The notes: generated by a model from the letters alone, not told the origin. Numbered from the stretch's first letter, positions 23,786 to 36,796 are shown. The stretch: 64,000 bases of DNA from Smallanthus sonchifolius (GCA_023525975.1 CM042028.1:79855501-79919500), one strand, 5' to 3'. Translations and numbers: made by a program.

Positions 23786-24431
23786 CTAGATTAGACCACC
23801 GTCTTGTTTTGTAGTATAACAAGAACTCAATTCAACTTCATAAGAAGTTGCAAAATAAACCAATAACTGATTCCGTATACTATAACTTCTTCTGTTTTTA
23901 CTATTGTAATTATTTAGTTCCATTTCGCCAGCCAACCATTGGCACAATCCAAAACTATAACCCTCGCTGATAACATCATGTATAGCCAAAAAACACAATA
24001 CAACGGAAGACATCATCGACCATTGTGTACCACAAACGTCATCACATCCAAATATCTGGGACTTCAAGTATGAATACTGAGTGGAATGAGGAGAACAAAT
24101 TTGTTCCTTGTGAAAAGGAAATTACGAAAGTCGCATTGGAAAAGAACTATCAGCCAGTCACTCTTAATCTCTCCATGTGAACTGTCGTCTGTGATTTAGG
24201 TTATTCATGCCAAAATCCATTTGGCCAGCTGGTTTAGGCTATTCACTCCACACCGTTCTCGCTTTTTAGGCTCTAACGGTCTTAGGTAAAATTAAAAAAA
24301 AAACTAAGCCTATATAAATAATAATAAAAAAAAAACTTTTTTCTATGATTAAAATGGATCTTCAACTTTTTTAGGGTCCAAAATAATTGCTTATTTTATA
24401 TAATGTATGTAACAGTTATATAAGGATTTTT
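23786..24431. other. Non-coding sequence, unassigned open frame
   Basis: A 93-residue minus-strand open frame (23786-24067, starting MKSQIFGCDDVCG) has no domain I can recognise and no clear splice context. It is left unannotated as a gene. Confidence 0.35.
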
Positions 24432-24556
24432 TTTACACCCGAACGCACACTCTCTATACTACAATTACATTCTTAATATCATCACATCTGCATTACACAT
24501 GATTTGAACCCATAACCATTTGATTGAGGAGTATACAATTTTACCATCAGGATAAA
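24432..24556 (-). mobile_element. Probable tRNA-derived SINE
   Basis: On the minus strand it has an A-box-like cctgatggtaaaattg, a B-box-like gggttcaaatcat about 40 bases later, and an A-rich 3' end (gtaaaaaaaa). Only a weak flanking repeat (aggat) is seen. Confidence 0.4.
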
Positions 24557-25083
24557 TATTAAGTTTATTATTTATGAATAAAATATATTACCCACAAACC
24601 ACTGTTTTAATAAAATATATTACCCACAAACCACTGTTTTAATTAATATAATATGTATCCGTAAACGTAACTTTATATGCCTCATAAAAAAATAAAGTTG
24701 CATCTTGGTTTTCATAAAACGTAACTATCACTTCTAAAAAGCAAATGCTATTTGCATGGTCGGCATTGGACTTGTGACGGGCTCCCACCGTTATTAAATT
24801 TTACCATATCTTAATCAGATAAATTAGGACGTTTTATTCACATTTAAAATACTATAACATGTTCTTTTTTATATGGTTACAAAATTCCTTCTAACTAATT
24901 TAATTTACATGACATTTTAATTAAAGTCGGTAACAACTTGTCATAATATAATCCTTTCTAAGTTTTCACTCAGTAACCAGGGGCTTCAAATCTTTACTTA
25001 TCCCTTTATTAAATGTTGAATGAAAAATAGGATTCATTAAAAAGTCAAAAATGCATTCCTAGATTCTCTTAATTAAATGAAAC
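24557..25083. other. Non-coding sequence
   Basis: It contains a short tandem phrase (aatatattacccacaaacca twice, near 24588 and 24618). No gene or element end is recognised. Confidence 0.4.
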
Positions 25084-25496
25084 CATTACAAGAAAATTGG
25101 ACTTTTACCGACTGTGAGTTTCATCGAAAACCCGTCGGTTAAAGTAGTTACCTACGAGCTTTCGTCGGTGATAGTCCGTAGCAAAAATGTTCGTGGGAAA
25201 TATTGTCCCTAGGTTCTTGTGAGGGATTACCGGCAATTTTACGGAAATTCCGTCGATATGGTCCACTAGACAATTTGACAATTTTACGGGAAATTAATCT
25301 AAAAAAGGGCGTCGGAGTAAACGATTGGCGACGGATTTTAACCGTCGGTAGTTTTGTGAAGGATTACCGACGTGCGACATATTTTTTTTCTTAAATAATA
25401 ATAAAAGTTGTTTAGCGGCGGCATCTGTTGGAAGTCTGTCGGAAAAAATTTCCGTCGGAAAAAATCGGTTGGTGAAAGCCTAGTTTTCTTGTAGTG
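25084..25496. mobile_element. Non-autonomous CACTA (En/Spm) relic
   Basis: The right end ttttcttgtagtg is the inverted form of CACTACAAGAAAA, the standard CACTA terminus. The left end cattacaagaaaattgg is the same with one change. Sub-terminal motifs of the type ccgtcgg / ccgacgg are scattered through the 413 bp, as in other CACTA elements. The bases outside do not form a clear 3-bp duplication, so the copy is old. An open frame at 25203-25394 follows these repeats and is not a gene. Confidence 0.75.
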
Positions 25497-26419
25497 TATA
25501 TTTGATAGATTTGACGATGCATTCCTGATTCCTATAAGATCTCAAGTGACTGCAAACTATTGTAAGGCTTATGATGTTCGACTTTTAGTCGTAGATTAGT
25601 TAAACATCTTTTAAAAATTTCTTTAATTTGTTTTGTTAGTATGCTAACTTCAAGTCATTATACATGTTGATAGTGTATGGATGAACATAAGTGTTTAACT
25701 TATATATATAGGCTTCATCTTCTAGTTTGAGTTGTTGGACATCGCTCAACTTTGGAACCGACATTATGTTCTTGAATCTCTTGATTCCTTGAGCATCGTC
25801 TTCAAACATTTTCACTTGTCTAACATTAATTCTTTCGTTCTTAACATTCTTTCTTTCAAGGAATTTTATAAAAATTCTCTAAATTCGTTCATGACACTCA
25901 TGTATCTTAGTACTTATTTGTTCACACTCTTTTGAGTTTTGTCTTTTTATATGTTCTCAGCTAGTAAATAAGGCCCATGCTAAATTACATGAAGGGAATC
26001 GTACGAAGTTATTTTAAATATCGATTTAAAAAAAAATAACCAAAAGATAAAACCAGGCGTGTTGTAAAATGTATATGGAACATATTGCATAAGAATATCA
26101 TAATTTTTTGTAGTCTCACACTATTTAAAGTCCGAATACTTACTCTTCAATCTTCTTTTTTAGCAGAATTATGCTTTATTCCATTAAACTCATTTCTCTA
26201 AAATTCGCAGTAACGATAAAAAAAATGGACGTAAAACTTTACTTGCTTCATAGCTTCTTGTTGTCCTTTTTTTTCTTATTATTATTGTTTTTTTTTTTTT
26301 GACAAACATGCAAAATAATATTGATATTTGATTTCCCTAGATAAATTGGGTAAGTTTGAGAGGGAAAAGCTTAGAATATTAGACTGTAAAGATAGAGAAG
26401 TTAGGATAAACCTAAGATC
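25497..26419. other. Non-coding AT-rich sequence
   Basis: Short open frames such as 25732-25935 have no domain. No transposon end or RNA gene was recognised. Confidence 0.4.
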
Positions 26420-27146
26420 TAATTACACGGATGGCTTATGTGCTATGCTCCGATTTCACTTTTAGTCTTTAAATTTGAGAAATTACAAGGACAGTTCATA
26501 ACTTTCCATTTTGTAACACCATTGGCCTCTAAAATGGATGGCCGTTAACTTTAACCGTTAAGTGGGTGTAAAATAACTAAAATAGCTCTTAAACAATTAA
26601 AAAGGTAAAATAAATATCATGGGCCCACCTATATATATAAATTTAATTAAAAATATTGTTGGGACCTACATGCATACAATAATAAAAATGTATATTCTTA
26701 AACCACCCACCCCCTAACCCTACCCAGTTGCAGCCGCCACCTACCTCTTGGGTCTTCTTCCCCGCCACCCACCTCTTGAACCCATTTTCACAACCACTGC
26801 CTTCAGGTCTCCCCCTTGCTGGATTCGACTTTGTTTTCACCACCACCACCTCGTGCATGCAGCTACTCCTTGCCGACAACCTGAATCGGTCCCATCTGTT
26901 CACTCGTCTGAAGTTGTAATCGACCACCACCTACAGGTCTACCCCATCGACTTCGTCTCCATCTGTTCAATCACAGGAAAATCAAACCTTGTGATGGTGC
27001 CGAATTTACAGAGGGTGGTGGTTGGCGGGGTTATATTTGGGCTTTGAAATGATGATGGGTTTGTCGGTCCGAGGGAACGAGGACAAGGATAGTGGGTGCA
27101 TAGGACGAGGGTTGTGAACACAAAAGCAGGGTGGTGGTCTCCATGA

Positions 27147-27151
27147 TAACT
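27147..27151. repeat. Target site duplication of solo LTR (left)
   Basis: The bases taact precede the LTR and are repeated at 29849-29853. Confidence 0.85.
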
Positions 27152-27604
27152 TGTAAGACCCCAAACTCGGGAGGCCTCACTTGTTGTAATTACTCATAAA
27201 CATACAGTTCTTAAACTTGAATATCATTAATGCATCGGAATCATTCATTTTCATAGATAATTAAAACTTGTTCAACATTCATAAGCTTCAAACAATTGTC
27301 TCAACATAACATAATATAAACAAAAGTTATAACGAGATGTCAGTCTTCATGGTCAAACGGGTAACTCCTTTTGCTAGCCAAACATCACGTTCAACCTTCA
27401 TACATGTCCTTAACCTGAATGTACATACTAAAAGTCTGCTACGCTGGCGAGTTCTAGTTTTAATCATAAAATGTTAACTTCAAATATTTGCCAAAAACAT
27501 AACATTTAACTTCATTTAATAAAAGAGTAAGTAAACATGCAATAACAAACATAACACATAAGTCAAATGAATACATCGAATATGCGCCTTCTCGTAACCG
27601 TCAA

Positions 27605-27780
27605 TTCTAACTTCAAGCACGGTGCTCCGTAGAGCACACGTACCAAACTTCAAGCACGACATCACAAGGATGACATGTACCAAACTTCAAGCATGATACT
27701 CTGTGGAGTAGTCGTACCAAACTTCAAGTACCGTACCCCGTAAAGCACAAATACCAAACTTCAAGGATCACGATAATCCC
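27605..27780. repeat. Degenerate repeat of about 40-50 bp in solo LTR
   Basis: The phrase taccaaacttcaagca recurs about four times with gcacg or gtactccgtagag-like filler between copies. Confidence 0.7.
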
Positions 27781-28207
27781 CTTGGTGACCGTCATCACCC
27801 CAGTTGTACAACAGTTGCCCAGCTACAAAGGCCCCTATAAAGATAAGGCCATAACATACATCACATGCCCATAACCTCAATTCCCTAAGAAATAATGGCA
27901 GATTCGTTCGTTTGTGACTTTCATAAACATTCACTTTTTTACTTCAAAACTTTAGTTAAAACATTCGTACGTTTTGTTAAAAACCAGTCATTCGTAAACC
28001 TCGTTTGGCAAAACAGTTTGTAAACACACCGTTCATAACCTCTCATAAAACATCATAACCATCGTTTATAAACACCGTTTTATAAAACAGTCACATCGTT
28101 ACGTATGCACACCAGCCAGAAAACATTATTTCAAACATTTAGAGTAGGGCTTCTAAAACTCACCAGTCTATCGATGCTCAATCCGAAGTCGACGTCTTAT
28201 CTATTGC

Positions 28208-29777
28208 TTAAGCGTATACCGATCTACACATAAATCAAAGTGTAGATTCTATTATTTGTACAAGAGTCGGCTAGAAATGTTACTAGTGAGAGTCGACCGA
28301 GACAATCGCCGGTGACACTATAGTGTCGGTCGGGAGTATCGGCAGAGTGTCGGCCGGGAGAGTCACCAGTCACATTCATAAGTGTCGCCTGAACTTGCGT
28401 TCAAGACTTTGCTTTGTGCGCTCGAGCCGATTCTCAGCGTATTCCTCAGAGGGCCGACTCTCAGGAATCTATTATCTCCTTTTTGGCCGATTTTCCTCTT
28501 CTTCTTCCTCATTGAGAGTCGGTATATTGCAGGTGCCGACTCTTGAGTGTCGGCTCAAGAGCACCAACCATTTCCAGGTCTGATTTTTTTTATCTAAAAC
28601 CTTAACTTTTTACGTTCAAAACGTTTATCTAGCTTCCATGAAGCTAGATCTGAGCTTTAAATCATTTTTCATGCGTAAAGATTTCACCTTTTTGTTTAAA
28701 AACCCCATAAACCCTAAATACCCATTTTTGAAAAAAAACTCAGATCTGAGGTCGATCCTTACCTCAAACTCGTGATTCTTCGTGTAGAAACGATCAAGGA
28801 TGTTGGAGAAACAAGATGGAACAGAAATCAAAGCTTGGATGTTGCTCCTCAAGCTTTCTCTCTCTAGGGTTTTTTGTGAAATTTGATGGAATGAGGAAGA
28901 AGGTGCTGAATCCTGCCCTTATATACATGGGCTACATCGGCCCATGGAGCCGAGCCCAAGCCCGTTCTCGTTCCTTTTACTTTTCCTTTGATTAAGCGTA
29001 TACCGATCTACACATAAATCAAAGTGTATATTCTATCATTTGTACAAGAGTCGGCTAGAAATGTTACTAGCGAGAGTCGACCGAGACAATCGCCGGTGAC
29101 ACTATAGTTTCGATCGGGAGTATCGGCAGAGTGTCGGCCGGGAGAGTCACCAGTCACATTCATAAGTGTCGCCTGAACTTGCGTTCAAGACTTTGCTTTG
29201 TGCGGTCGAGCCGATTCTCAGCGTATTCCTCAGAGGGCCGACTCTCAGGAATCTATTCTCTCCTTTTTGGCCGATTTTCCTCTTCTTCTTCCTCGTTGAG
29301 AGTCGGTATATTGCAGGTGCCGACTCTTGAGTGTCGGCTCAAGAGCACCAACCATTTCCAGGTCTGATTTTTTTATCTAAAACCTTAACTTTTTACGTTC
29401 AAAACGTTTATCTAGCTTCCATGAAGCTAGATCTGAGCTTTAAATCATTTTTCATGCGTAAAGATTTCACCTTTTTGTTTAAAAACCCCATAAACCCTAA
29501 ATACCCATTTTTGAAGAAAAACTCAGATCTGAGGTCGATCCTTACCTCAAACTCGTGATTCTTTGTGTAGAAACGATCAAGGATGTTGGAGAAACAAGAT
29601 GGAACAGAAATCAAAGCTTGGATGTTGCTCCTCAAGCTTTCTCTCTCTAGGATTTTTTGTGAAATTTGATGGAATAAGGAAGAAGGTGTTGAATCCTGCC
29701 CTTATATACATGGGCTACATCGGCCCATGGAGCCGAGCCCAAGCCCGTTCTCGTTCCTTTTACTTTTCCTTTGATTA
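28208..29777. repeat. Tandem duplication of about 784 bp in solo LTR
   Basis: Two copies start at ttaagcgtataccgatctac (28208 and 28992) and both end in ttttcctttgatta. Only scattered single changes and one T-run length change separate them, so it is recent relative to the LTR itself. It contains many agtcggc / gccgactc phrases. Confidence 0.9.
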
Positions 29778-29848
29778 AATCTCGACCTCGTTTTTATGAA
29801 CATATCGCCTTTCGTTTTATTATTTCTCGTTATTTTTGGGATGTTACA

Positions 29849-29853
29849 TAACT
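29849..29853. repeat. Target site duplication of solo LTR (right)
   Basis: The bases taact follow the LTR end and match 27147-27151. Confidence 0.85.
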
Positions 29854-30562
29854 AGTTGAAGCTTCGATTTCACTGGCGATGATGCTCTGCCGGAGATGAT
29901 GTTATGGTCGGCAGTTGTGTTGTGCCAAAGAAGAAGAAAGAGGGAGGGGGCATCAACTTGAATTGTATAAGATAAGGTGGGCCCATGCAATAGTTTTTTT
30001 TAATTTTAAACCAATGATATTTTAGTCATTTTAAAAAAAATTAATAGTTAAAGTTAACGGCTATACATTTTGGGGGCTAATGGTGTTACAAAATGGAAAG
30101 TTGTGGACCATCCTTGTAATTTCTCAAAGTTAGAGGCCAAAAGTGAAATCAGAGCATATCATAGGGACCATTCGTATAATTAACTCTAAACCTAAACTAA
30201 TTAGAACTTCCTAAAGAAAAATGAAAAAGGAAATAAAAATAAGCATTTTTTTTATTAATGATTAAAAATAGAGAAATTAAGATAAACCTAAATTAATTAA
30301 AACACCCCAAAGAAAAACGAAAAAGAAAGTAGAAATATGCGTTTTTTTATTGATGAGATGGGGGGAAATTTTAAAGCAAAAAATAAAAAATAAAAAACGG
30401 ATAGCACAAGGGATAGAACCGAAGTCATGGGGTAACATGTGGTTGCTGCTTGCCACAAAAATCAAAAACGTTTTTCTTTTATTCATGTTTAAACATATGA
30501 TATAATTTATTTTGTAATGAATGTGTGCGTATATAAATAGAAAGAAACTTCTTTATAAAATA

Positions 30563-30957
30563 CTAGGTTTAAGTTATAAACTCATGTATTACATTGTTTG
30601 AATAAAAAAAATAGAAATAACAAATAATGAAGATCTAAGAATTATAAATAGCAAATAATGAAGATTTAAGAATTATAAATAACAAATAATGAAGATCTAA
30701 GAATTATAAATAACAAATAATAAAAATTTAAGAATTATAAAATTATATTTTAAAATAAGATATAATTAAAATCTTCTTATAATTTAGCAAATTTTAATAA
30801 AATATTAGAATATATTTGAGATATTTAATTATTTAAAATTATCATTATTTAATAGGAGATGTAGTTATTTAATAGCGGAAAGAGGCGGGAAACAAAAATC
30901 CAGACTTCACAAAAAGTCGACACGTGTTATATAAAGTTATTTATTTATTGATAAGGA
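30563..30957 (-). mobile_element. Non-autonomous mini-Helitron, diverged
   Basis: On the minus strand it starts TCCTTATCAATAAATAAATA after an A, and ends with a small hairpin (ATGTAATACAT) about 20 bases before CTAG and a T. The gcgggaaa / gaggcggg wording near the 5' end is shared with the other copies. It is 395 bp and non-coding. A short repeat (aataatgaagatctaagaat and variants, 30620-30730) lies within it. Confidence 0.6.
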
Positions 30958-32437
30958 TTTTAGTTTTATTTTAGTTTAAGCATGTAATGTTTTATTTTAA
31001 AACATTGTTATAGTTTACCTTACTTTCATATTTATGTATTTTATATTTTATATATATCTTTTAGATATTTAGAAAAATAAACTGATTAAAGAACTAATTA
31101 ATAACTGTAGGAACACTCCATCAAAAATATAAGACTTACACTTGTATAAATTATAAATTACAATACAAGAAATAAAGAAATCAGTAAATTACAATACTTT
31201 TACACTTGAAATAAAGAAAAGTACAAAAACAAAAAAAACGAATACTAAATTTGTGACCGAGACTTCGTGTTTAACATAGGTCCCTTAAAACAAATTCCGA
31301 GTCTCTTAAGAGAACTTGAATGTTTCCTAGGGTACAAAGGTCGAAGCTTAGTGTACAGACAGGGAGGACTCTAAACCTAAAAGAGTACCTTAAGAAGAAA
31401 ATAGTAAAAGTGGAGAGTTTCTTGCAAAGTTTTCTGCTGAGTTCTGTATTGGTTTTCGGTTTGTTGAAATGCCAAGCAAGAGTTGGTATTTATACAGAAA
31501 AAGAATCGTAACAGCTTAAAGAAATTTAAAACGAAAAGAAAGGGAATTAACGTCTTCAATATTCGGTTTTTGAATTCTGATCCGTAACTGTAATATACTT
31601 AAGTCTGAATAGCTGCTCAATAGGAAACTATTCAGCAGTTACGGAATGCTGCTGCAGTTGGACATGGATCCGCACGTATAACCGGAAACGCCACGCGGAC
31701 CGGGATCCACCTGCAATGCAAAGTACGACATCAAAACACTATATTACGCCCTCGTCCCGAGCCCTTGCCCATGTGCGGGGGCGTTGGGTGCTCCACACCT
31801 TCCTCGTTCCCACTGAGTGTCATTCCTTATAAGGTAGCAATCCTAAATGAGTGTTCCACCTTTTAAGCCACTTAAAGGTTTGTCATCCGACCTATGTGGA
31901 CAAGTTTCCCCACTTTTCTTCTCAAAAAAAGCTAAATTTTCACATCTCTAAATACCCAACTTTGAGCATCGATATCTCATTCGTCTTAGCTCCGTTTTGG
32001 ACGTGGTTTGTTTCCTAGCGAAGATCTCACGTAAGAGAACACACAAACCCAGAAAGAAATAAGAATATTAACATCGGTTACATATATTTTTTTCTGTCCA
32101 AATTTGGCAAAAAGTCATTTTGCAACTTTGTGAAAAACTCATTTTTCACCCAAAAATTCAACAATAACATTTTGTTCATTTTCAAAATATTAATGAAACT
32201 TTGTAATGATATAATTTATATAAATTAGATTTTAGTTTTCATGTTAAATATGTAGTAATTATGTAAATTGTTTAAAAAAGAAGTTATATGAGTGTAAAAT
32301 AAAACCTCACTAATCAAAAAATAAAATGAACCCTTAAGAGGTAACATTGTGTTCTCAAAAAAAATTATAGAGAAAGAGAAGGAAGCAAAAATAAACACAA
32401 CTTTGCAGTTTCAAAGTTTTTTTAAACATTATAAAAA
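30958..32437. other. Non-coding sequence, probably decayed LTR material
   Basis: Around 31660-32060 the sequence becomes less AT-rich, with wording typical of plant LTRs (gacctatgtggacaagtttc), but no boundaries could be fixed. Open frames at 31320-31511 and 31377-31559 overlap on opposite strands and have no domain. Confidence 0.4.
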
Positions 32438-32855
32438 TCTATACTATATAATAAATAAAAGTTTTTTCATGTCACGTGTCGCCTCCAGATTCATTCTCAT
32501 TATTATTTTCACGTCTCTCTCTTATTAAATGCACCTCATATTTTTAACAACAATACATATTTAAAGAAAATATTAATTATACTAATAAAACACATTTATT
32601 TTAAATAATTCCTTATGAAACTTTAAAAATCTAACTTTTATTTTTAATCAAATAATAAATGAAAAAAAAATTGCATTAAATAATATTTAATTTATTTTTG
32701 AAACTCAATTATATATTAGTTTTTGCATATTTTTAGTTTTGTTTTCTATTCTTAGTTATGATACATTTTTACATGTGTAAAATATACAAATAAAGATTTA
32801 AAAATTTTATTTATTAATATTTTTCACCCGTGTGTATACACGGGATCTAAACTAG
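32438..32855 (+). mobile_element. Non-autonomous mini-Helitron, best preserved copy
   Basis: It starts TCTATACTATATAATAAATA after an A and ends with a clean hairpin (CCCGTGT gtat ACACGGG), then ATCTAAA and CTAG, followed by T. All Helitron features are present and there is no target duplication. It is 418 bp and non-coding. It is the opposite-strand equivalent of 7698-8128. Confidence 0.85.
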
Positions 32856-34740
32856 TGAAATATATAGAATACATATGGATGAATTTTCTCTAAAACTTTA
32901 GGCATAAATTTGGAAAGAATTAGAGAGAAAGAAACAAAAAATCTTTGTGGTTTTTTAATGACCAAACTACTATCTTAGTTACGAGAGTATTATTATTGAA
33001 TTTACAATTTATTTTCTTTTACTTCAAGTTCTCAAACGCTAAAATAAAAAATAATTAAACATAAAAATTTTTGTAAAAAAAAGTAACTATTATGAGAGGA
33101 ACATCAAAATTCATAATATAAAATCGATAATATTGTAACAATAGTAAAACTAACATATTTTTCAATAACAAGATACGTAAAAAAGTTAGTTAGATCTGGA
33201 TGATCGATAAATTAAGATGTTCCGGTGTTAAAGTGTGTTACTTGAGTTAACAACACGTGTCCCGTAAAACATGAGGGAACAATCGAAATCGATATCATTT
33301 AGGGATCTTAGGGACGTGCGGCCAATTACATCTTTTGAAATTTGGAAATCAAATCTACGATTGCGACATCTTTTGAAATTTGGAAATCAAATCAAAGGAA
33401 ATAATTTTATTATCAATTTGTCTAACACATCATGCTAATATTTCATTGGACATGTTTAAGAATTAAATTCAAATTATAATGTCCAATATTTGATTATCGT
33501 AAGAGATCATAACTATTTAAACGTACAAACCAGTTTGATATATATATATAGATATATATATATATATATAACATGGAGAGAGAGAGTATTAATTAGGGTT
33601 TTTGTTGTTGGAGGAGAGGCGGGAAAGGCGTTGGCCGGCCGATTAGGAGTTGAGTATGGACGGCTAGTGGGATGAGGAGCTGTCGACGTCGGACAGTGGT
33701 CGGCACTAGTTTTGTCCAATCATGTGATGGACCTAATCATTTTAACTACTTATGTTAAATCTTTCATACATATTTTATTATGCATTTTGATATTATTTTC
33801 TTTTATCTTCTTTAAAATGTGAAAAGAAAATTAATATTTTTGATCCTTTTTATATTTGCAAGAAAACCAAAGTGGATTGTGGGGACTAGGGTGGAACATA
33901 GTCCAAGTAGCCAGTATTTGCCACTTTTTATATTTTGTATACATTATTTAATCAAAACGTTTGAGGGTGACGTAATGGTATGCGTTTGAGTTTTTTTAGA
34001 TAAAAGTTTAATAATTATGATTTTACTCGTTTTCTGTTTTTAACATATTTGAAGACATGTCGATCTTGTACTGTGTTTTATCTAATATAATTGATTAGAA
34101 GGGTATTAGTGAGACTTTGCGTGTTTTTCGATAACGGGTTATCACCGTTATAAAATGAAATTAATTTTATTATCATGCATATTACTAAAAAATGTATTTA
34201 TGAATATTTTTTTTATATTTACGATTACAATTAGGAAGTTGTTATGTTAATTGGTCATGTTTCTATGTAATAAAGTGGTTGATGATTATGAGAAGATGAT
34301 CTTAAACTTCACTCTTCTTGCTATCAATTTCCCACTAACTCTTTTCTTTCAACATTTCTTCTTTTTATCATTGTAAACCTTCTAGCTACTAACTTTATAT
34401 TATGAATATGAATTTTTAGTTAGAATTAGCATATTGACTTTTTTTACTTGTTAATCATATTTATGAAATAATGAACTTTATGCTTAAAATATATGAGTAT
34501 ATGATTTTGAATTATCTTAAAGATTTCATAAAATAAAAAATTGTTTGACTATTATTTTTAAGTGTTTTATTCATTGTAATTATGAACGGATCTATTTACA
34601 TTTTTTTTGTAAATGATATATTTGTTGTTATAAAGTGAGACATAATTGCCTTCATGACATGTTAATTACGCCATAGTGCAAACAAATTAAATACGATTAA
34701 AGTTTTGTAGGTTCCCATTTCACTTGCAAATCCATTTCTA
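32856..34740. other. AT-rich non-coding sequence with (AT)n microsatellite
   Basis: A TA repeat lies at about 33537-33571. A short GC-rich patch at 33605-33710 contains ggccggcc and gtcgacgtcggac, and gives two overlapping open frames without domains. Nothing else can be supported. Confidence 0.4.
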
Positions 34741-35095
34741 TTATTTTTTTTTAAAACAAGAGAGATAAATTCATTAGGCCAAGGGCCATATATTTTCACA
34801 CCTCAACACTCTTGCACGTCAGCGACAAATCATTTCCATACGGTATCTACATTCGGGGGGTGTGGTGTGTTCCACTTTCCACCCACTTGAAAAATACATA
34901 TGTTTAAAAATCATTGGTCTTGACCCCACTCCTTGGATCCACCTCCTTCACCTTTCCCTTCTCCACGCCGTGAAAATTTGCATGGGGGAGCTCCACGCTC
35001 GTGGATCACGCCAAGGGGGCGTGGTGTTCCACGCTTGCCACCTTACCTTCACGGTGGGTTTCACGGGGGTACTCCCTTGGCTTTAAGTGACATGT
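34741..35095. repeat. GC-rich repeat with gtggtgttccac units
   Basis: The phrase gtggtgtgttccacttt (34862) is repeated as gtggtgttccacgctt (35019), along with ggggagctccacgctcgtgg-like wording. It is more GC-rich than the flanks and is probably part of a DNA transposon of unknown boundaries. The open frame at 34862-35086 is composed of these repeats. Confidence 0.4.
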
Positions 35096-35204
35096 TATTT
35101 GTTTAAATTTAATTCTAACGAACTATAAACATTTTTACAAATAATAATAATAATATCGTTTTATAATTTAAAATACGCAGACGGCAACATACGCTCTGGT
35201 CTAG

Positions 35205-35770
35205 GGATTTTCAAAAGCCGTTGAAACCGACCAAACCGAACTAAATCGACCGGTTCATGTGAGTTATGAGTAATACGGTTTGGTTTATGATTTGAAAAAC
35301 CGGGTTTTCGGTTCGATTTCAGTCGGGTAAACCGAACTGGCCCAGATATTAATGGAATATGAAATATATATTTTCTAATCTATATGATTTTAATAAAAAA
35401 TAAAAGTAAAATATTTTTTTCATGTATATGAATCTAACAATTATAATATTATTTACAAGTATTTATAATTATAATGCATATAAATTATTAATTTAACAGA
35501 TTTCGTGCTCTTAAATTATTTTTTTGTTCTTTTCTCATAAACCCTTTAATATAAAACGTTCGTATTTTTTAAGCCTACCATTTTATTGAAGTTTCAAATA
35601 TATAATGGTACAATCCCGTGTAGAAAAACCAACCTAAATCGCCAAAACCAAACCGTTTTGGCCAGTCTGGCCAACCCAACCAGTTTGGTGTAGTTTCTCT
35701 AGAAACAGTAGTTACCGGTTCGGTTTATAAATATGAAAACCCGGCTAAACCGGAACATGGTACATCTTTA
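35205..35770. mobile_element. Possible TIR element with ccggtt-rich ends
   Basis: The left part (aaccgaccaaaccgaac ... gaaaaaccgggttttcggtt) and the right part (taccggttcggtttataaa ... aacccggctaaaccgg) are loosely inverted versions of each other around an AT-rich core. The termini could not be placed exactly. Confidence 0.4.
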
Positions 35771-36796
35771 TGCTCTACCACCATTTTTGTGCACCACCAA
35801 TCCACCATGACCATTAGTTTAAAAAGAGAAAAGCTTGAAACCCTAAATCATTCAAGAAAACCTTAATTCAATTCGATATGTATGTCTTCTTGTCTGTCTC
35901 TATTTGTTAGTTTTATGTATTATGTCGATTTTGATTTTTTTTTAATAAAGTTTTGTATTTGAGCGTGTTAGGTTTATGAAGACATTGATTTGGGTGTTCA
36001 TCTCCTATTATTTGATTGATAACCTTGTTTGATAGTTGATATTAGTATTAAATTTTTAGACATTTTCAATTTAATTGTTTGCTTGATTTCTTGAAATTTG
36101 TTTTAATTTAATGATTGATTTCCAAATTTTGGTTCCAAGAGATTTTGATTTAATGATTGATTTCCAAACTTGGTTTCAAGATATTTTGATTTAATGATTG
36201 ATTCCTAAATTGGTTTCAAGAGATTTAGGTGGAATTTGAGTGGTGAATGGTGATAGCTGGTGTCAGGCTTTAGATGAATCGAACACATATGTTGGTGATG
36301 ACAATGACGGTTGTAATTGGTGGTAGTGGTGACGGTGGTGCAAGAGTGGTACTGATGATAGAATATATTGATGGTTACTTTAAGCTACAAATCCGATCAA
36401 ATGTAGCCATCATATATCTAGATGGTCACATATATGATGTATAACATATCATGCTCACTTGGACCTCAACTCAAGAATTATTGTGGGTAGTCGTCACTTT
36501 CAAGTTTCAAGAGGACATTTATGTCTCCATAGTTGTTTTCATGTCCTTGCATGTTGTAACACAGAGTGACAATATTTCTTCTCACGTGTTTTATTTGTTA
36601 GGCATAAAATGTAGTTTTTAAAATTCAAGAAACTTTAAAACTTACCTTCAATGTAACAACTTTTGATATTGTTATTATTTGATGTAGTTGGTTTAATGTA
36701 ATTACCTTCACGACATAATTTATTTAATTTATTTCTTAAATAGCAATTCTGCTAGCAATTTAGAATGATGTTCAATACAAAATTATTATTATTATT
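35771..36796. other. Non-coding sequence with a short internal repeat
   Basis: Near 36105-36230 the phrase ttgatttaatgattgatttc with ccaaatttggtttcaagagat recurs three times at a period of about 55 bases. No gene was recognised. Confidence 0.45.

Larger units (their letters stand above)
27152..29848 (-). mobile_element. Solo LTR, gypsy family, inside a TIR element
   Basis: It runs from TGTAAGACCCCAAACTCGG to gggatgttaca with the 5-bp duplication taact on both sides and no internal region. That is the signature of recombination between the two LTRs of an inserted element. Its outer end resembles the chromovirus LTR at 21206. Inside are a repeat of accaaacttcaag units (27610-27775) and a 784-bp tandem duplication. 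Repetitive open frames such as 28323-28583 and 29131-29367 are copies of the same non-coding sequence. Confidence 0.85.
26420..30182. mobile_element. TIR DNA element with long inverted ends, split by a solo LTR
   Basis: Long inverted repeats of about 140 bp close the element: left taattacacggatggc ... gttaactttaaccgttaa (26420-26560) and right ttaatagttaaagttaacgg ... cattcgtataatta (about 30040-30182). The unbroken element would be about 1.06 kb (26420-27151 joined to 29854-30182). Its interior is clearly more GC-rich than the surroundings, with many CCACC phrases, which suggests captured host sequence as in Pack-MULEs. The family could be Mutator-like, but no clear target duplication was found. 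Open frames at 26643-27047 on both strands are overlapping and have no domain. Confidence 0.65.

Noticed and set aside
26643..27121. Four overlapping open frames on both strands
   Set aside because: They follow the GC-rich core of a TIR element; without a protein search none can be preferred. Recorded as a possible captured fragment instead.
27605..27780. Regular repeats that might suggest a CRISPR array
   Set aside because: They are degenerate tandem repeats inside a plant LTR, without conserved palindromic repeats, unique spacers or cas genes.
28323..29558. Pairs of open frames repeated at 28323/29131 and 28625/29408
   Set aside because: They are the two copies of the 784-bp tandem duplication in a solo LTR and show no domain.
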